Source: Halichondria panicea
Taxonomy: Eukaryota > Porifera > Demospongiae > Suberitida > Halichondriidae
Assembly (NCBI RefSeq): GCF_963675165.1
Contig: NC_087390.1
Location: forward strand, 289,001-353,000
Length of the DNA stretch: 64,000 nucleotides
Direction of reading: 5' to 3'
Both the position numbers and the translations under genes were made by a program. The notes under the pieces are model-generated. The model saw only the letters and a program-made list of their open reading frames with translations, did not search any database and was not told the origin of the DNA. Positions 43,267 through 53,341 of this stretch are shown one piece after another; within the stretch, counting starts at the first letter, position 1; every line of letters begins with the position of its first letter.

Positions 43267-45966
43267 ATGGACGACTGTCCTCTGATTGGAATTTTGCTTG
43301 TGAGTGAGACGAACAGCAATGGCAGCCATCTTGGGCTAGTCAATATTCCACTCTCCTCTCGTTGTCAAACTATCACTGATTTCCGAAACATTTTGACCTC
43401 CACTCTCGATAATTTGACAACCTTAAATTTTGTCTTTCTCACTCCCAACGGCTGGGAAATAAATGCAATGATGGAGAGCACGATTTCACTCAGCAATGTA
43501 ATCTCCAGTGACGGGATAATCAAAGTTCGATTCTCTTATGCAAAACCGAAATACGGCATTTCTATTGAAGGTCCTAGTGACATTTCGACACCAGCAGGAT
43601 TTCTGTATTGCGAGCCAGAGCTAAGTATTTCTAAGCTGAGAAATGAGATAAAGGAGCAACTACCGTCTCTCTACCAGTTTCTTCTCACCGTGCAATTTGC
43701 ATTCTTGGATCTGAACGGTTGGCCAATAGGCAATCAACAGGAAAGAGTTATCACTGTTTTGGAGGTAGCTTCGTTGAATATAATTCGCATACGATGTGCT
43801 AGAACAGAGGCACAGACCAAAGGATCTCAGCAGTCCATTGAGTACAGCACGCCCACTTTGATGGAACAGCATGGAAATTTCACTGACATTTCTTCAAGCA
43901 TTCTCCAACCGATTACGGAAACTATGGTCTGCGATGATTCTGCTCTAGAGAAAAGCTTGATGCAGGCTCCAGATTTGACTTCACTGCACAAAACTACCAC
44001 CACTGTCTCTTTTGAAATCCTCATTAGCTATGTTCACACTGAGGCAAGCAATTATGCTCTCTTACTCAAGACAGCCCTCGAAGATCATGGCTATACTGTA
44101 TTCTTGGATGTGCACTGCATTCAGGGAGGAAGTGACTGGCAAGATGCCCTCAATGATGGCATCAGCAACTGCTCTCTTCTCATACCTCTCATCACTCAAC
44201 AGTATGGGCAGACACTGTGGACGAACCGAGAAGTCAAACTTGCAGATGTTCTAGGCAAAGTCATCATCCCTGTGAATTTCCTCAGCTCTTGGCCACCAAA
44301 GTGTCTAGCAATCCAGTTTGCTACTACTCAGTTTGTCCCTGGACTCAAAAATTCAGATGAAACTGACATGCCGGCTGAAATTGACTATAATATGGTCAAA
44401 GAAGTAGCTGCTGATATATCTGGTCGGTATTCAGCCGGGAAAATATCGGGACAATCGTTTGAAATGGAACAAGACGAAATGGCGATGGAGTTGCCCCCCA
44501 CCCTGTCACGCCAAGACACGATGCTTGTTAGTGACGATACTGTATCTGTCTCGGATAGAAGCAGAAGCAGCTCCACAAGTATGTATCTACCCGGCTCACC
44601 TTTGCCACTGAAGAGAAAATCGACAATTCGCAGCTATGCTTCTAATCTCCCAATTGCAATCGACGCTTCGTTCCGTGAATCAATCACCAAATCAAGAGAT
44701 GGTAAACCGCTAATTGTCGTTAGTTGTGCGCCCGAGCAGAAAGAATTCGCTCACAGTCTAGTTGATGATCTTAAACTGAACGAGTACGAAATGTGGTGCT
44801 CATGTGATATCGACTCCGAAGAAGACGAAGAAAACGCTCGAGTGATTTTTCAGCAGAAAGCGGATGAAGCTGGCGCTGTAATTTTCATTCTTTCGGAGGA
44901 ATTTGCTACAAGTTCGTTTTGCGAGCAGCAGGTGTACTACTGCGAACAGAGGAAGCGAATCATTCCCGTGGTTTTTAAGCCAATGCAACTTCCCAGCTGG
45001 ATGGGTATGCTCATAGGCACAAGCATGTTCATTAGCTGTCAATCAAATAGCTACAAAACAACTCTACTGGAGAGAATCAATACTCTCTTCAACCCACAGA
45101 AAGCTGAGGTCGAGCTCAAGAAAGTTCTCAAGCAAAAGATCGATATTGCTAACATGTGCTCACAACTGTCGGAGCAGCTGCCCAAAGGCAAGCTTGTGTA
45201 TGTGTCGGGAGGTACTCAGTTCTACTCTAAAAATGGAAAAGAAATTTGTGAGGCACTCGGAAAAAAACTTGCCGAAGACGAGGAGATCGTGCTGATTACC
45301 GGTGGTTTCTATGGTGTCGGCGAATCTGTTTCGAAAAGTTTCTATGACGAGCGAATACGTTTGAACAAGCCTCATGGAGTGTGCCACATTGTTGCCATGA
45401 GAGATAAAGAGGACAAATCTAGTCAGACACGACAAAACTCTGACCTCACTTTTGCTCGAGTTCCGTACGGAGACACGTTATTTTTCGGAGATAGCGTACG
45501 TCAAAGAGAAATGCTCACACCGCGTGTGATTGATGTCTGCATTCTTGTCGAAGGCGGACCCGGTGCTGCGTTTGAAGCACAGCAGTTTGTCTGGAATGGG
45601 AACCGAGTACTTCCCATTAAAGTGACAGGGGGTGCTGCAGGAGGTCTGTTCAATGTGCCGGCATCGATATTCGAAAATCCCCCTAATGTTAGAGAGAGCG
45701 ACTGGTCTATACTAGCTAATACCGATGCTACCTCAACAGAAATCGCTTCTGCATTGCTCAAGATCATTCAAGCTATTAAAGGCCTTCCCACTTCGGCCAG
45801 ATCTCGATGTAGCTCGACAAGTGATACGAAGATAAGGAAGAGAGTTTCGATTAAAAGGAGTGACACTTTGCCAGTGAAGAGCAACGAGATGAGTGCTGCA
45901 GAAGCCACACCCACAGACCACCTCAAACGAACCATGAGTGAGAAACACCACTTTACTAAGAAGTAG
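43267..45966 (+). CDS. TIR-TIR-SLOG protein (899 aa, intronless coding region)
   Basis: The start is in a strong context (ACCATGG) just after a 5' UTR acceptor. Residues 1-180 hold two related ~85-aa modules, each with F-x-FL-x2-NGW (about 57-66 and 143-152), possibly beta-grasp folds. TIR1 (about 246-365) has ILISY, VFLDV and W318-TNR-E322, the spacing of the SARM1-type NADase glutamate. TIR2 (about 480-600) has IVVSCA and IFILSEEF, but Q555 replaces that glutamate. A C-terminal SLOG/LOG-like Rossmann domain (about 640-835) has VYVSGGTQFY, LITGGFYGVGE, RQREM and G763-GPGAAF-E770, close to the LOG PGGxGTxxE signature. The tail is basic and serine-rich (KRVSIKRSDTLP). TIR domains cleave NAD or act as adaptors, and SLOG domains bind nucleotide-derived ligands, as in Thoeris ThsA and TRPM2. 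A combined enzyme and sensor is my inference. The last ~310 residues are duplicated at 48.9 and 52.6 kb. Confidence 0.9.
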   Translation: MDDCPLIGILLVSETNSNGSHLGLVNIPLSSRCQTITDFRNILTSTLDNLTTLNFVFLTPNGWEINAMMESTISLSNVISSDGIIKVRFSYAKPKYGISIEGPSDISTPAGFLYCEPELSISKLRNEIKEQLPSLYQFLLTVQFAFLDLNGWPIGNQQERVITVLEVASLNIIRIRCARTEAQTKGSQQSIEYSTPTLMEQHGNFTDISSSILQPITETMVCDDSALEKSLMQAPDLTSLHKTTTTVSFEILISYVHTEASNYALLLKTALEDHGYTVFLDVHCIQGGSDWQDALNDGISNCSLLIPLITQQYGQTLWTNREVKLADVLGKVIIPVNFLSSWPPKCLAIQFATTQFVPGLKNSDETDMPAEIDYNMVKEVAADISGRYSAGKISGQSFEMEQDEMAMELPPTLSRQDTMLVSDDTVSVSDRSRSSSTSMYLPGSPLPLKRKSTIRSYASNLPIAIDASFRESITKSRDGKPLIVVSCAPEQKEFAHSLVDDLKLNEYEMWCSCDIDSEEDEENARVIFQQKADEAGAVIFILSEEFATSSFCEQQVYYCEQRKRIIPVVFKPMQLPSWMGMLIGTSMFISCQSNSYKTTLLERINTLFNPQKAEVELKKVLKQKIDIANMCSQLSEQLPKGKLVYVSGGTQFYSKNGKEICEALGKKLAEDEEIVLITGGFYGVGESVSKSFYDERIRLNKPHGVCHIVAMRDKEDKSSQTRQNSDLTFARVPYGDTLFFGDSVRQREMLTPRVIDVCILVEGGPGAAFEAQQFVWNGNRVLPIKVTGGAAGGLFNVPASIFENPPNVRESDWSILANTDATSTEIASALLKIIQAIKGLPTSARSRCSSTSDTKIRKRVSIKRSDTLPVKSNEMSAAEATPTDHLKRTMSEKHHFTKK

Positions 45967-46265
45967 AATACTTGGAACATTTTAACTGACTAATTATTAC
46001 TATGTTTTTGATTGTATATTATTATTATTCGTGTGCGTTAATGATAATTAATCACATCCATGTATATACCATAATTCTGTATAATAGTATAATTATACAT
46101 AAAACAATGTTTGGAGTAAGGAGTACAATAATTATAACAATGTTCTGTTGTATATGTAACGGCTTCAGAGTCCAATAGCAATTAAGACAGGAAATGCAAA
46201 TAATGCAGAATGATGCAGCACAACAGCGAGCCAGAGATGGATTGAATTGCTGGCTTGATTTGAAC

Positions 46266-47727
46266 TCAAATAATGACATAGCTATTTATAAGTTCAGTTT
46301 CAGTTTCAGTTTCAGTTCCTTGCTGCCTCAAAGTCCGGTGATAATCTTCATCTGTTGGTAATGAGAGCTCTGTATATTCTGCGTAACTTTTTGGCTCTGG
46401 TTCTGAAGAAGGGTTGTTGTGTGCGCCAGATTCTGCAACAGGTTGTGCTGCTGACCTTTCATGATCAGAATCTTGACAGGCGTAAGGCTCTGTTAATAAT
46501 AATATTCATAGAACAAATGTGAGTAAGCACAATGTATATATATGCATGAATAATATAATATGCACGCCAGCTGCACGAACCAGTTTTAAAGTAACCTTTT
46601 TCGTATTCACTAATAGGTATTGGTATAACTGTGCGGGACAGCGGTTAATGTCAGCCAATTATACAATACAATGTACTTTACACTTACTATTAATAGTGAT
46701 CACACAGAATTTATCCTTTATCTCACAAGTGACAGTATTGTTATCATCAATCTCATAAGTGACAGTTAAAGTTGCAATGTTATTAGTCTCCTGGTTATCA
46801 GAGGCTACGGGTACAGGACGAGCCCCGATACTCATTTCTCTCTCACCCACGCATGCACACGAGTCTGGAATCGGGTGTACTGAAACTCCCTCACCGTAGT
46901 CCGATCCAGAATCTGAACGCTTGAAGTCTCGATCTATAATAATTATAGAAAGAAAAATTTTGTTTGTACTATGAAAGTGTATGAGCATCCATGCGGCATG
47001 GAAAGACAACCAGCTGATCAAAATTAAATGGTATCATAAAATCTAGATCTCAACTCAGAGAGAAAGCACTCAGCACACAGCAATGTGTGTAGTTTGCTGC
47101 TCAATGATACTGTTTTACACAATGCTTAGATCTAGCTAAGTATATAATTAATGTATGTACTGCATAGTGATGTGACTATATAGCTAGCTATATATAGCCA
47201 TGTGTAAAACAGTATATATCATCTTGAGTACTTGTGGATTCATCTGTGCATGAGCACAATATACATGCATGCATGTGCGATCAAAATCATTGACATATGT
47301 TTTACCTGCAAATACTTCATCACACTCGACCAACCTCTGAGTCTCAAAACATTTTGATGTTGCTTTTGATCTGCAATGTCAAAAGCAGTTACTCCAGCGT
47401 TATTTATAGCGTTGACATCACTGAGCTTAAGAAGATATTCGGCAGCTCCTCCGTTGTTGAATCGAGCAGCTGTGTGCAGAGGTGTGTCTCCATCTTCATT
47501 CACAACTGAGACATTATGATGGTGTGTTTCGACCAATTGGGTGACTAAGAGTCCCCACTTAGACCAGTCCCGGCAAGATGGAGGAGGGTCATTCCATCAC
47601 TATCCTTGATTGAACTGACATCAACTGTCGGATCAAGCCCTATCAGTGAGGCTAAGGCAGAAGTCGGATCACCACCATCTTGGCCGAACATTTTTAGCAG
47701 CTTCTTTGTTGTATTAGCTTCTGACAT
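46266..47727 (-). CDS. Partner gene 1: ankyrin-repeat exon plus acidic-tail exons (probably damaged)
   Basis: Exon pieces: 47306-47727 (ankyrin), 46688-46933 and 46266-46489 (tail). The ankyrin part reads MTLLHLA, then NEDGDTPLHTAARFNNGGAA and VNAINNAGVTAFDIA, about two to three repeats. Near 47575 the frame shifts by one base. Deletion of one C in a CCCGGG-like run would explain it. The middle exon starts in phase 1 (DFKRSDSGSDYGEGVSVHPI), whereas the ankyrin exon ends in phase 0, so a small exon is missing from my model or the gene is broken. The last exon ends DYHRTLRQQGTETETETEL then INSYVII. Its stop lies 299 bp from the TIR-SLOG stop, tail to tail. Paralogues: 53342-54492 and 56298-60605. 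Function unknown. Confidence 0.6.
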
Positions 47728-48892
47728 AATTTATACACTGCAGGCACTAAAGTGGTACCTTCTTTTATACCCTAATGCAGCTAGCTGTATACTTCTATTA
47801 ATAGAAATTGTATTCTAACGTGTACACTGTACAGGCAGAAGCTATGGTTATGGTTCTTGTAGCATGGTGGTCCTGTGAATAATGTCAGGAGTGCATGAAC
47901 TTCAGGTACTTCTGATAATATTCCCAGTAGTGGGTCTAAGGGAGTAAGAGTTGTTTAGCTAATAAAATTAATGTCGTAATTAATCATCCCAGGTGTGCAT
48001 CTGCATATGGTACATTGCTGTAGCAACCATAATCATTTGCAAGGTCATGCATATTGTGTTTCCAGTCTTGACAAGCACCTTGAAGTGAACTTTGACCCCA
48101 CCTCAATTGACATCTCTATTCAAAAGGGTGTGTACAGAAGTTCCAAGAATCGAACAATCTGATTGGACGCTTTTAGCTAGGAATATTAGTGATACTGTTG
48201 ATAGGCTGAGATATGTCTTAATTAAATTGTGCCATTCCATATATGGAGAGCCTATGCAGCAGGCATGCATGCATGTGCAGTGCGTGCATGTGTGGGACAA
48301 TGGCAGTGAATAAGCTCTCACACTCAATCTCATGCATGTGACTGCAGACATGCATGTGACCTTATATCACCCGTAAAGTGTAATGAATAGCTCTCAGTTT
48401 TGGGATATAGTACATGTAGTCTAGTGTCAGTGTGCATGATGCACTACTTACTGAATCTCTACATGTATATCAATATACAGTAACACTCCTAAGTTATATA
48501 CAGACATTTTAGCAATATGGGTAACTTGGCTGTAACCACATAATAATTATAATGATAATGAATAACATTAAGCACTTGTACATTGTACACCATAATGACT
48601 TTGTCAGCTCCATAAAGATTCGAGGCTAGCATGTGTGGTAGTGTGGTAGGCCAGTGGGAAGAGAAGCAACATGCATTACTGTCTGCAACATTAATTGCTG
48701 CAAAATATCAAATAAGTTGCATGAAAATTATGGGTGTAGTGTTATCTCAAAATGAGAACCCCATACACTTTGATACACCATTCTCCATACACCATGCATT
48801 CTTCATTGAGTTTCATTGGCATATATGCATTGAGCATTTTCTGTGCTGGGAGGGTCATTCAATGTATGCTTGCTAATTAATCTGTTGCATGC
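47728..48892. other. Intergenic spacer between the two duplication units
   Basis: AT-rich, with GCATGCATGC-type words around 48260. No exon, RNA gene or known repeat recognised. The duplicated SLOG copy begins abruptly at about 48891. Confidence 0.5.
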
Positions 48893-49711
48893 AGCTGTCA
48901 ATCAAATAGCTACAAAACAAATCTACTGGAGAGGGTCAATACTCTCTTCAACCCACAGAAAGCTGAGGACGAGCTCAAGAAAGTTCTCAAGCAAAAGATC
49001 GATATTGCTAACATGTGCTCAGAACTGTCGGAGCAGCTGCCCAAAGGCAAGCTTGTGTATGTGTCGGGAGGTACTCAGTTCTACTCGAAAAATAGAAAAG
49101 AAATTTGTGAGGCCCTCGGAAAAAAACTTGCCGAAGACGAGGAGATCGTGCTGATTACCGGTGGTTTCTATGGTGTGGGAGAATCCGTTTCGAAAAGTTT
49201 CTATGACGAGCGAATACGTTTGAACAAGCCTCATGGAGTGTGCCACATTGTTGCCATGAGAGATAAAGACAAATCTAATCAGACACGACAAAACTCTGAC
49301 CTCACTTTTGCTCGAGTTCCGTACGGAGACACGTTATTTTTCGGAGATAGCGTACGTCAAAGAGAAATGCTCACACCGCGTGTGATTGATGTCTGCATTC
49401 TTGTCAAAGGAGGACCCGGTGCAGCGTTCGAGGCACAGCAGTTTGTCTGGAATGGGAACCGAGTACTTCCCATTAAAGTGACAGGGGGTGCTGCAGGAGG
49501 CCTGTTCAATGTGCCGGCATCGATTTTCGAAAATCCCCTTAATGCTAGAGAGAGCGACTGGTCTATACTAGCTAATACACTGTTAAAAATGTGGTGCTAT
49601 TGTAACACCCAAAAGTGGGGTAAAACCATTGTACCAAATATGGCACTCATATATGGAGTTATTACAGCACCAGATTTTAGTGTTATTAAAACACTCATTT
49701 TGGAGTTGTAA
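48893..49711 (+). pseudogene. Partial duplicate of the TIR-SLOG gene, SLOG part only, 5' piece
   Basis: 48893-49577 matches 45035-45720 of the TIR-SLOG gene. It starts inside the end of TIR2 (SCQSNSYKT) and covers most of SLOG, including GGFYGVGE and GGPGAAFE. I count about ten amino-acid changes (one is E762 to K just before GGPG) and one lost codon, against about a dozen silent changes, so some constraint may have acted. A TGCATGCAG just upstream could serve as an acceptor. At 49578 a mobile element interrupts the domain, and the frame runs on into it to a stop at 49711. Whether it is expressed is unknown. Confidence 0.8.
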
Positions 49712-50688
49712 CAGCATGAAAATGTGCTGTACTTGCACTTTCTTGGAGTTACTGCAACTCCAAACTGTGTGTAACTTTTACAACTACACCTACAATGGTG
49801 TTATTAAAGCACTGGGGATGGGTGCTGCTGTTACTACAGGTACAGTTGTCATTGCTACTCTTCATGCAAAGCATAAAATATTGCATGCATGCTTATTGCA
49901 CTTCTCGATAAGCTCATGCACTTGACTTAAATGACGTAACATAATTATAGCATGTGTATAATGATATGCATCACGATAGCATACAATAAAAGTATGAAGA
50001 TATGTATACCTATAACCTCATAAAGTGTTTAATAACTACGACCACAATACACTTAGGCAGTTCGGGACCTTAAAAATAAAAAATAAAAGGGTGCCATGCA
50101 GACATGCACGTGGGTACTAAAATGTCAAAAACATAGTACAAGAGTTTCATAGAATGAATCTACTTCATACACTTCTTTCTCTACGATGACGAAGTAGTTC
50201 ATTGATCCAGATTCAATAGCACTTTTTCTACCTTGAACGAACGTTGCATGTCATCCACCTGCATGTATATATTATGATGGGATAAGGATGGGGCTCACAA
50301 AAACAGTAGGCAGTGATATAAGTGAGTAGGAGACAATTATTCAAATAAGCCGAAAGCCTAACACTTTAACAACTGTTGTCACCTCTTCCAAATATCCAGT
50401 GTGCATGCATTACTGTGTATAATTATATATGTATGATGACAGGGTTATTCTCGTTATAATAAGCATATACCCCCCCACACAGGATGAATTCAAGGGCAAC
50501 AGAAGAATCTGTTCTCAAGTATCAAGTATTTGTAACTGTTTATGCATTACATACGTGGAGCAGCAGCTTGACAAATATCATTTGTACTGCATCCTTCTTC
50601 TTACAGTATTATCTTCAGAACTGAATAAAAAAAATGTATGTTTGAAGATATGGGTTTCTATTTACCATTAGATTGTGACTGCACCAGT

Positions 50689-51082
50689 GACTGCATAGTC
50701 TTCGACCAGCTCCTGTAGCTTAACATTGTTCTCCTTTGTTCGAATTCTTTCCAATTTTCCTCAAAAGTAAATCTATAGGTATCTTTTCCTGTAATTTCAA
50801 AAAATTCTATTACTACTGCAAACATTTACAGCTATATGCTTGAACACAACATGATTAGCTAATAGTGAACTTACATAGACATAATCGGTCAGTGGTGGAT
50901 AGAAGGTAAGTATATACGCACATCTGTAACTGCTGGTCGATCATATCACTCCTGATAGCACCTTTGTTACGCTTTGTTTTTGGACTATTCCTTTTAAAGA
51001 GCAGTGGTTTATCTTTGGACAGATGTTGAATCTCAATTTGCGACGCATATTCTTTAACCTCGTTTAAATAGCTCGACTCCAT
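50689..51082 (-). CDS. Exon-like ORF inside the inserted element, unrecognised
   Basis: An ATG at 51082 preceded by a CTTACAG acceptor opens 53-54 highly charged codons (RNSPKTKRNKGAIRSD) before possible donors near 50920. A second stretch at about 50689-50790 (FEENWKEFEQRRTMLSYRSW) follows an acceptor ATTACAG, but the codon phases do not join cleanly. It may be a captured host fragment or remnant of the element's own gene. No family recognised. Confidence 0.25.
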
Positions 51083-51312
51083 GAACCCTGTAAGCCCAAC
51101 ATATCAGACTGACGGACAGCTGCCCACAAAGCCCAACATATCAGACTGACGGACAGCTGCCCACAAAGCCCAGCATATCAGACTGACAGACAGCTGCCCA
51201 CAAAGCCCAACATATCAGACTGACGGACAGCTGCCCACAAAGCCCAACATATCAGACTGACGGACAGCTGAACATATCAGACTGACGGACAGCTGCCCAC
51301 AAAGCCCAACAA
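51075..51312. repeat. 37-bp minisatellite inside the inserted element
   Basis: About six copies of a 37-bp unit with CCCAACATATCAGACTGACG and GACAGCTGCCCACAAAG, one of them shortened. It adjoins the exon-like ORF at 51082. Confidence 0.92.
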
Positions 51313-52620
51313 GAATTATTATATAGTTACAATTATAGTAGTGAGTAGTAGACTTGCAGTCTGTCTATGTCAAGCTTTTTAGCACAACAATGGTTTTGCA
51401 GCAACTTACTCTATAGTTCCGAGTCAAAGCAGTGTGCCATCTTGCAGTGTAGTACATCTAGCAACTTAGTCCATGTAGTACCAGAGCACAGTACAGAACT
51501 AGAGTAGGCCTGGCGCCTTCGTACAGCTAGTTAAGGTGCACGCAGCTGTGTGCAGAGACTCTCATGCAGGCAGCTGTCTATCACAAGGTTCACGTGAGAT
51601 CAGTGCTGCACGTCTACCACCCACGATTTTGTTTTGTTTATGTAGTCTTGGCTACCCACCACGCATTTGAGTCTGTGCTCATCAATTAATTATGATCATA
51701 TCATCAGTGTATGCCCTTGCATGGAAGAGGGGAGGGGTGGGAGCAAAGTAATAGTTAATTTGCAGGGCAACTGTACGAGTAGAAAGAACACACTATAAGC
51801 CAGCTACTTTGCTAAATACAGGATGTATGATTTTTCAGACGATTGAATTGTTAATAATTATTGTTGGGCATTAATTTGTCCGTTAGCGTGACATGCACAT
51901 AGTCTAGTCCTCAATAGATGTTGCAACTTCAAACACATAGTTACAGTAACTAATAATGATAACTAGTACTGGTTCATCACATAAGTTATAAATACTGAAT
52001 AGCTAAAATATTGCCGGTACACTTGAAAAGTGCACTAATTTTTTCTTGGAAAGTTCCTCACAGGGCCGATTGTTCCGTCATCAGTACAAGTGTGCTGCTT
52101 CACCCCTGTATACATAATTACGCATGTGATTAGAATTTATACTGAATAAGTATAATAAATAAGGTGACTATAATTATAATCTACTTGCATGCTTGAATAC
52201 AAAGGTATAATAATTATACCAGATTCAACTATTTTAATGGAACGGGTTTGTTACTATATAAGCAACTATTTATTTACACATGCAACTACATGAATCATTA
52301 TAGACTGGCCTTGATTTGCATGCAGGTGATTTGTAGAGGTGCTTACATTGCACCATGTATAGTGCTACAATCACACAATTCTTATTTGAGTAACACCATC
52401 TGGTGTATAGTTAGAGTAATATGATTTTAACAACTAGGTAAGTGCATGCACAACACTGTTTAAAATGTTCCACAAGCACTTTTAAGTGTATAATAGCACC
52501 CTTTATTGTTCTAGTAACACGTAGCAGTTACGACTGCACTCTTAGTGTTGTGATAGCACCATTAGGTGAGTGTTGGCATAGCACTTTGGGTGCTATTGTA
52601 ACTACCCATTTTTAACAGTG

Positions 52621-52885
52621 TAGCGATGCTACCTCAACGGAAATCACTTCTGCATTGCTCTGCAAGATCGTTCAAGCTGTTAAAGGCCTTCCCACTTCGG
52701 CCAGATCTCGATGCAGCTCGACAAGTGATTCAAAGATAAGGAAGAGAGTTTCGATTAAAAGGAGTGACACTTTGCCAGTGAAGAGCAACGAGATGAGTGC
52801 TGCAGCAGCCACACCCACAGACCACCTCAAACGAACCATGAATGAGAAACGCCACTTTACCATGAAGCAGAATACTCTTAACTGA
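52621..52885 (+). pseudogene. Partial duplicate of the TIR-SLOG gene, 3' piece
   Basis: Continues the SLOG duplicate beyond the element: DATSTEI, then RSRCSSTSDSKIRKRVSIKR. It has one extra in-frame codon (TGC) near 52660 and an altered stop that adds MKQNTLN. Cut off from its 5' piece by 3 kb, it could be read only if the element were spliced out. Confidence 0.85.
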
Positions 52886-53341
52886 CTATTATTATTATGT
52901 TTCCCCATTGTATTATATATAGCTGAAAGGTTATCAAAAAGTTTTTGGTATATATAATCGTATAGCTAATAATCTTTAATGAAGGGTTAAGAGGGGTTGA
53001 TTGTTACTATAAAATCTAGGATCAGCCTCAGGCAGATGAGCTGCAACCAACCCCACCCTCTTTTTAGGAAGGGGAGTAACCAGCTCCACCCCTTCTTTCA
53101 TGCACTAGTGTTCAGTCAACTTGTCTTAGTAATTAAGGAGTAATGTACTCCTGGATATAATAATAATAACACATCCATTAAACACATCATTATAAACAAT
53201 TAATGTTCTGTTTGGAGTAACGGCTTTAGAGTCCAATAGCAAGTAGATTTAGGACATGCAAATAATATATGCACAACAGCGAGCCAAATGGAGTTCACAC
53301 AAAGCAACCGTCGATTTGTTGAATTGCTGCTTGATTTGAAC

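Larger units (their letters stand above)
49578..52620. mobile_element. 3.04-kb DNA element with TA target duplication, inserted in the SLOG duplicate
   Basis: Terminal inverted repeats CACTGTTAAAAATG / CATTTTTAACAGTG, with TA on both sides (49576-49577 and 52621-52622). The target is intact TA in the parent gene at 45719-45720. Both ends carry clusters of GTGCTATTGTAAC-like and related motifs, suggesting transposase-binding repeats. I see no transposase. The interior holds a small exon-like ORF and a 37-bp minisatellite. The insertion is younger than the gene duplication. Confidence 0.88.

Noticed and set aside
43267-45966. Bacterial contamination carrying a Thoeris-like gene
   Set aside because: The gene has a spliced 5' leader with canonical sites, shares a promoter with CSTF3, and has a diverged duplicate next to eukaryotic exons and MITEs.
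46659-47021. 120-aa ORF starting MISWLSFHAAWM as an independent gene
   Set aside because: Its first part is intron read-through. The exon proper starts at the acceptor at 46933, as shown by the paralogues at 54226 and 60310.
49629-49925. 98-aa ORF at the left end of the inserted element as a transposase
   Set aside because: It lies in the subterminal repeat cluster, is built from repeated motifs and has no transposase-like pattern.
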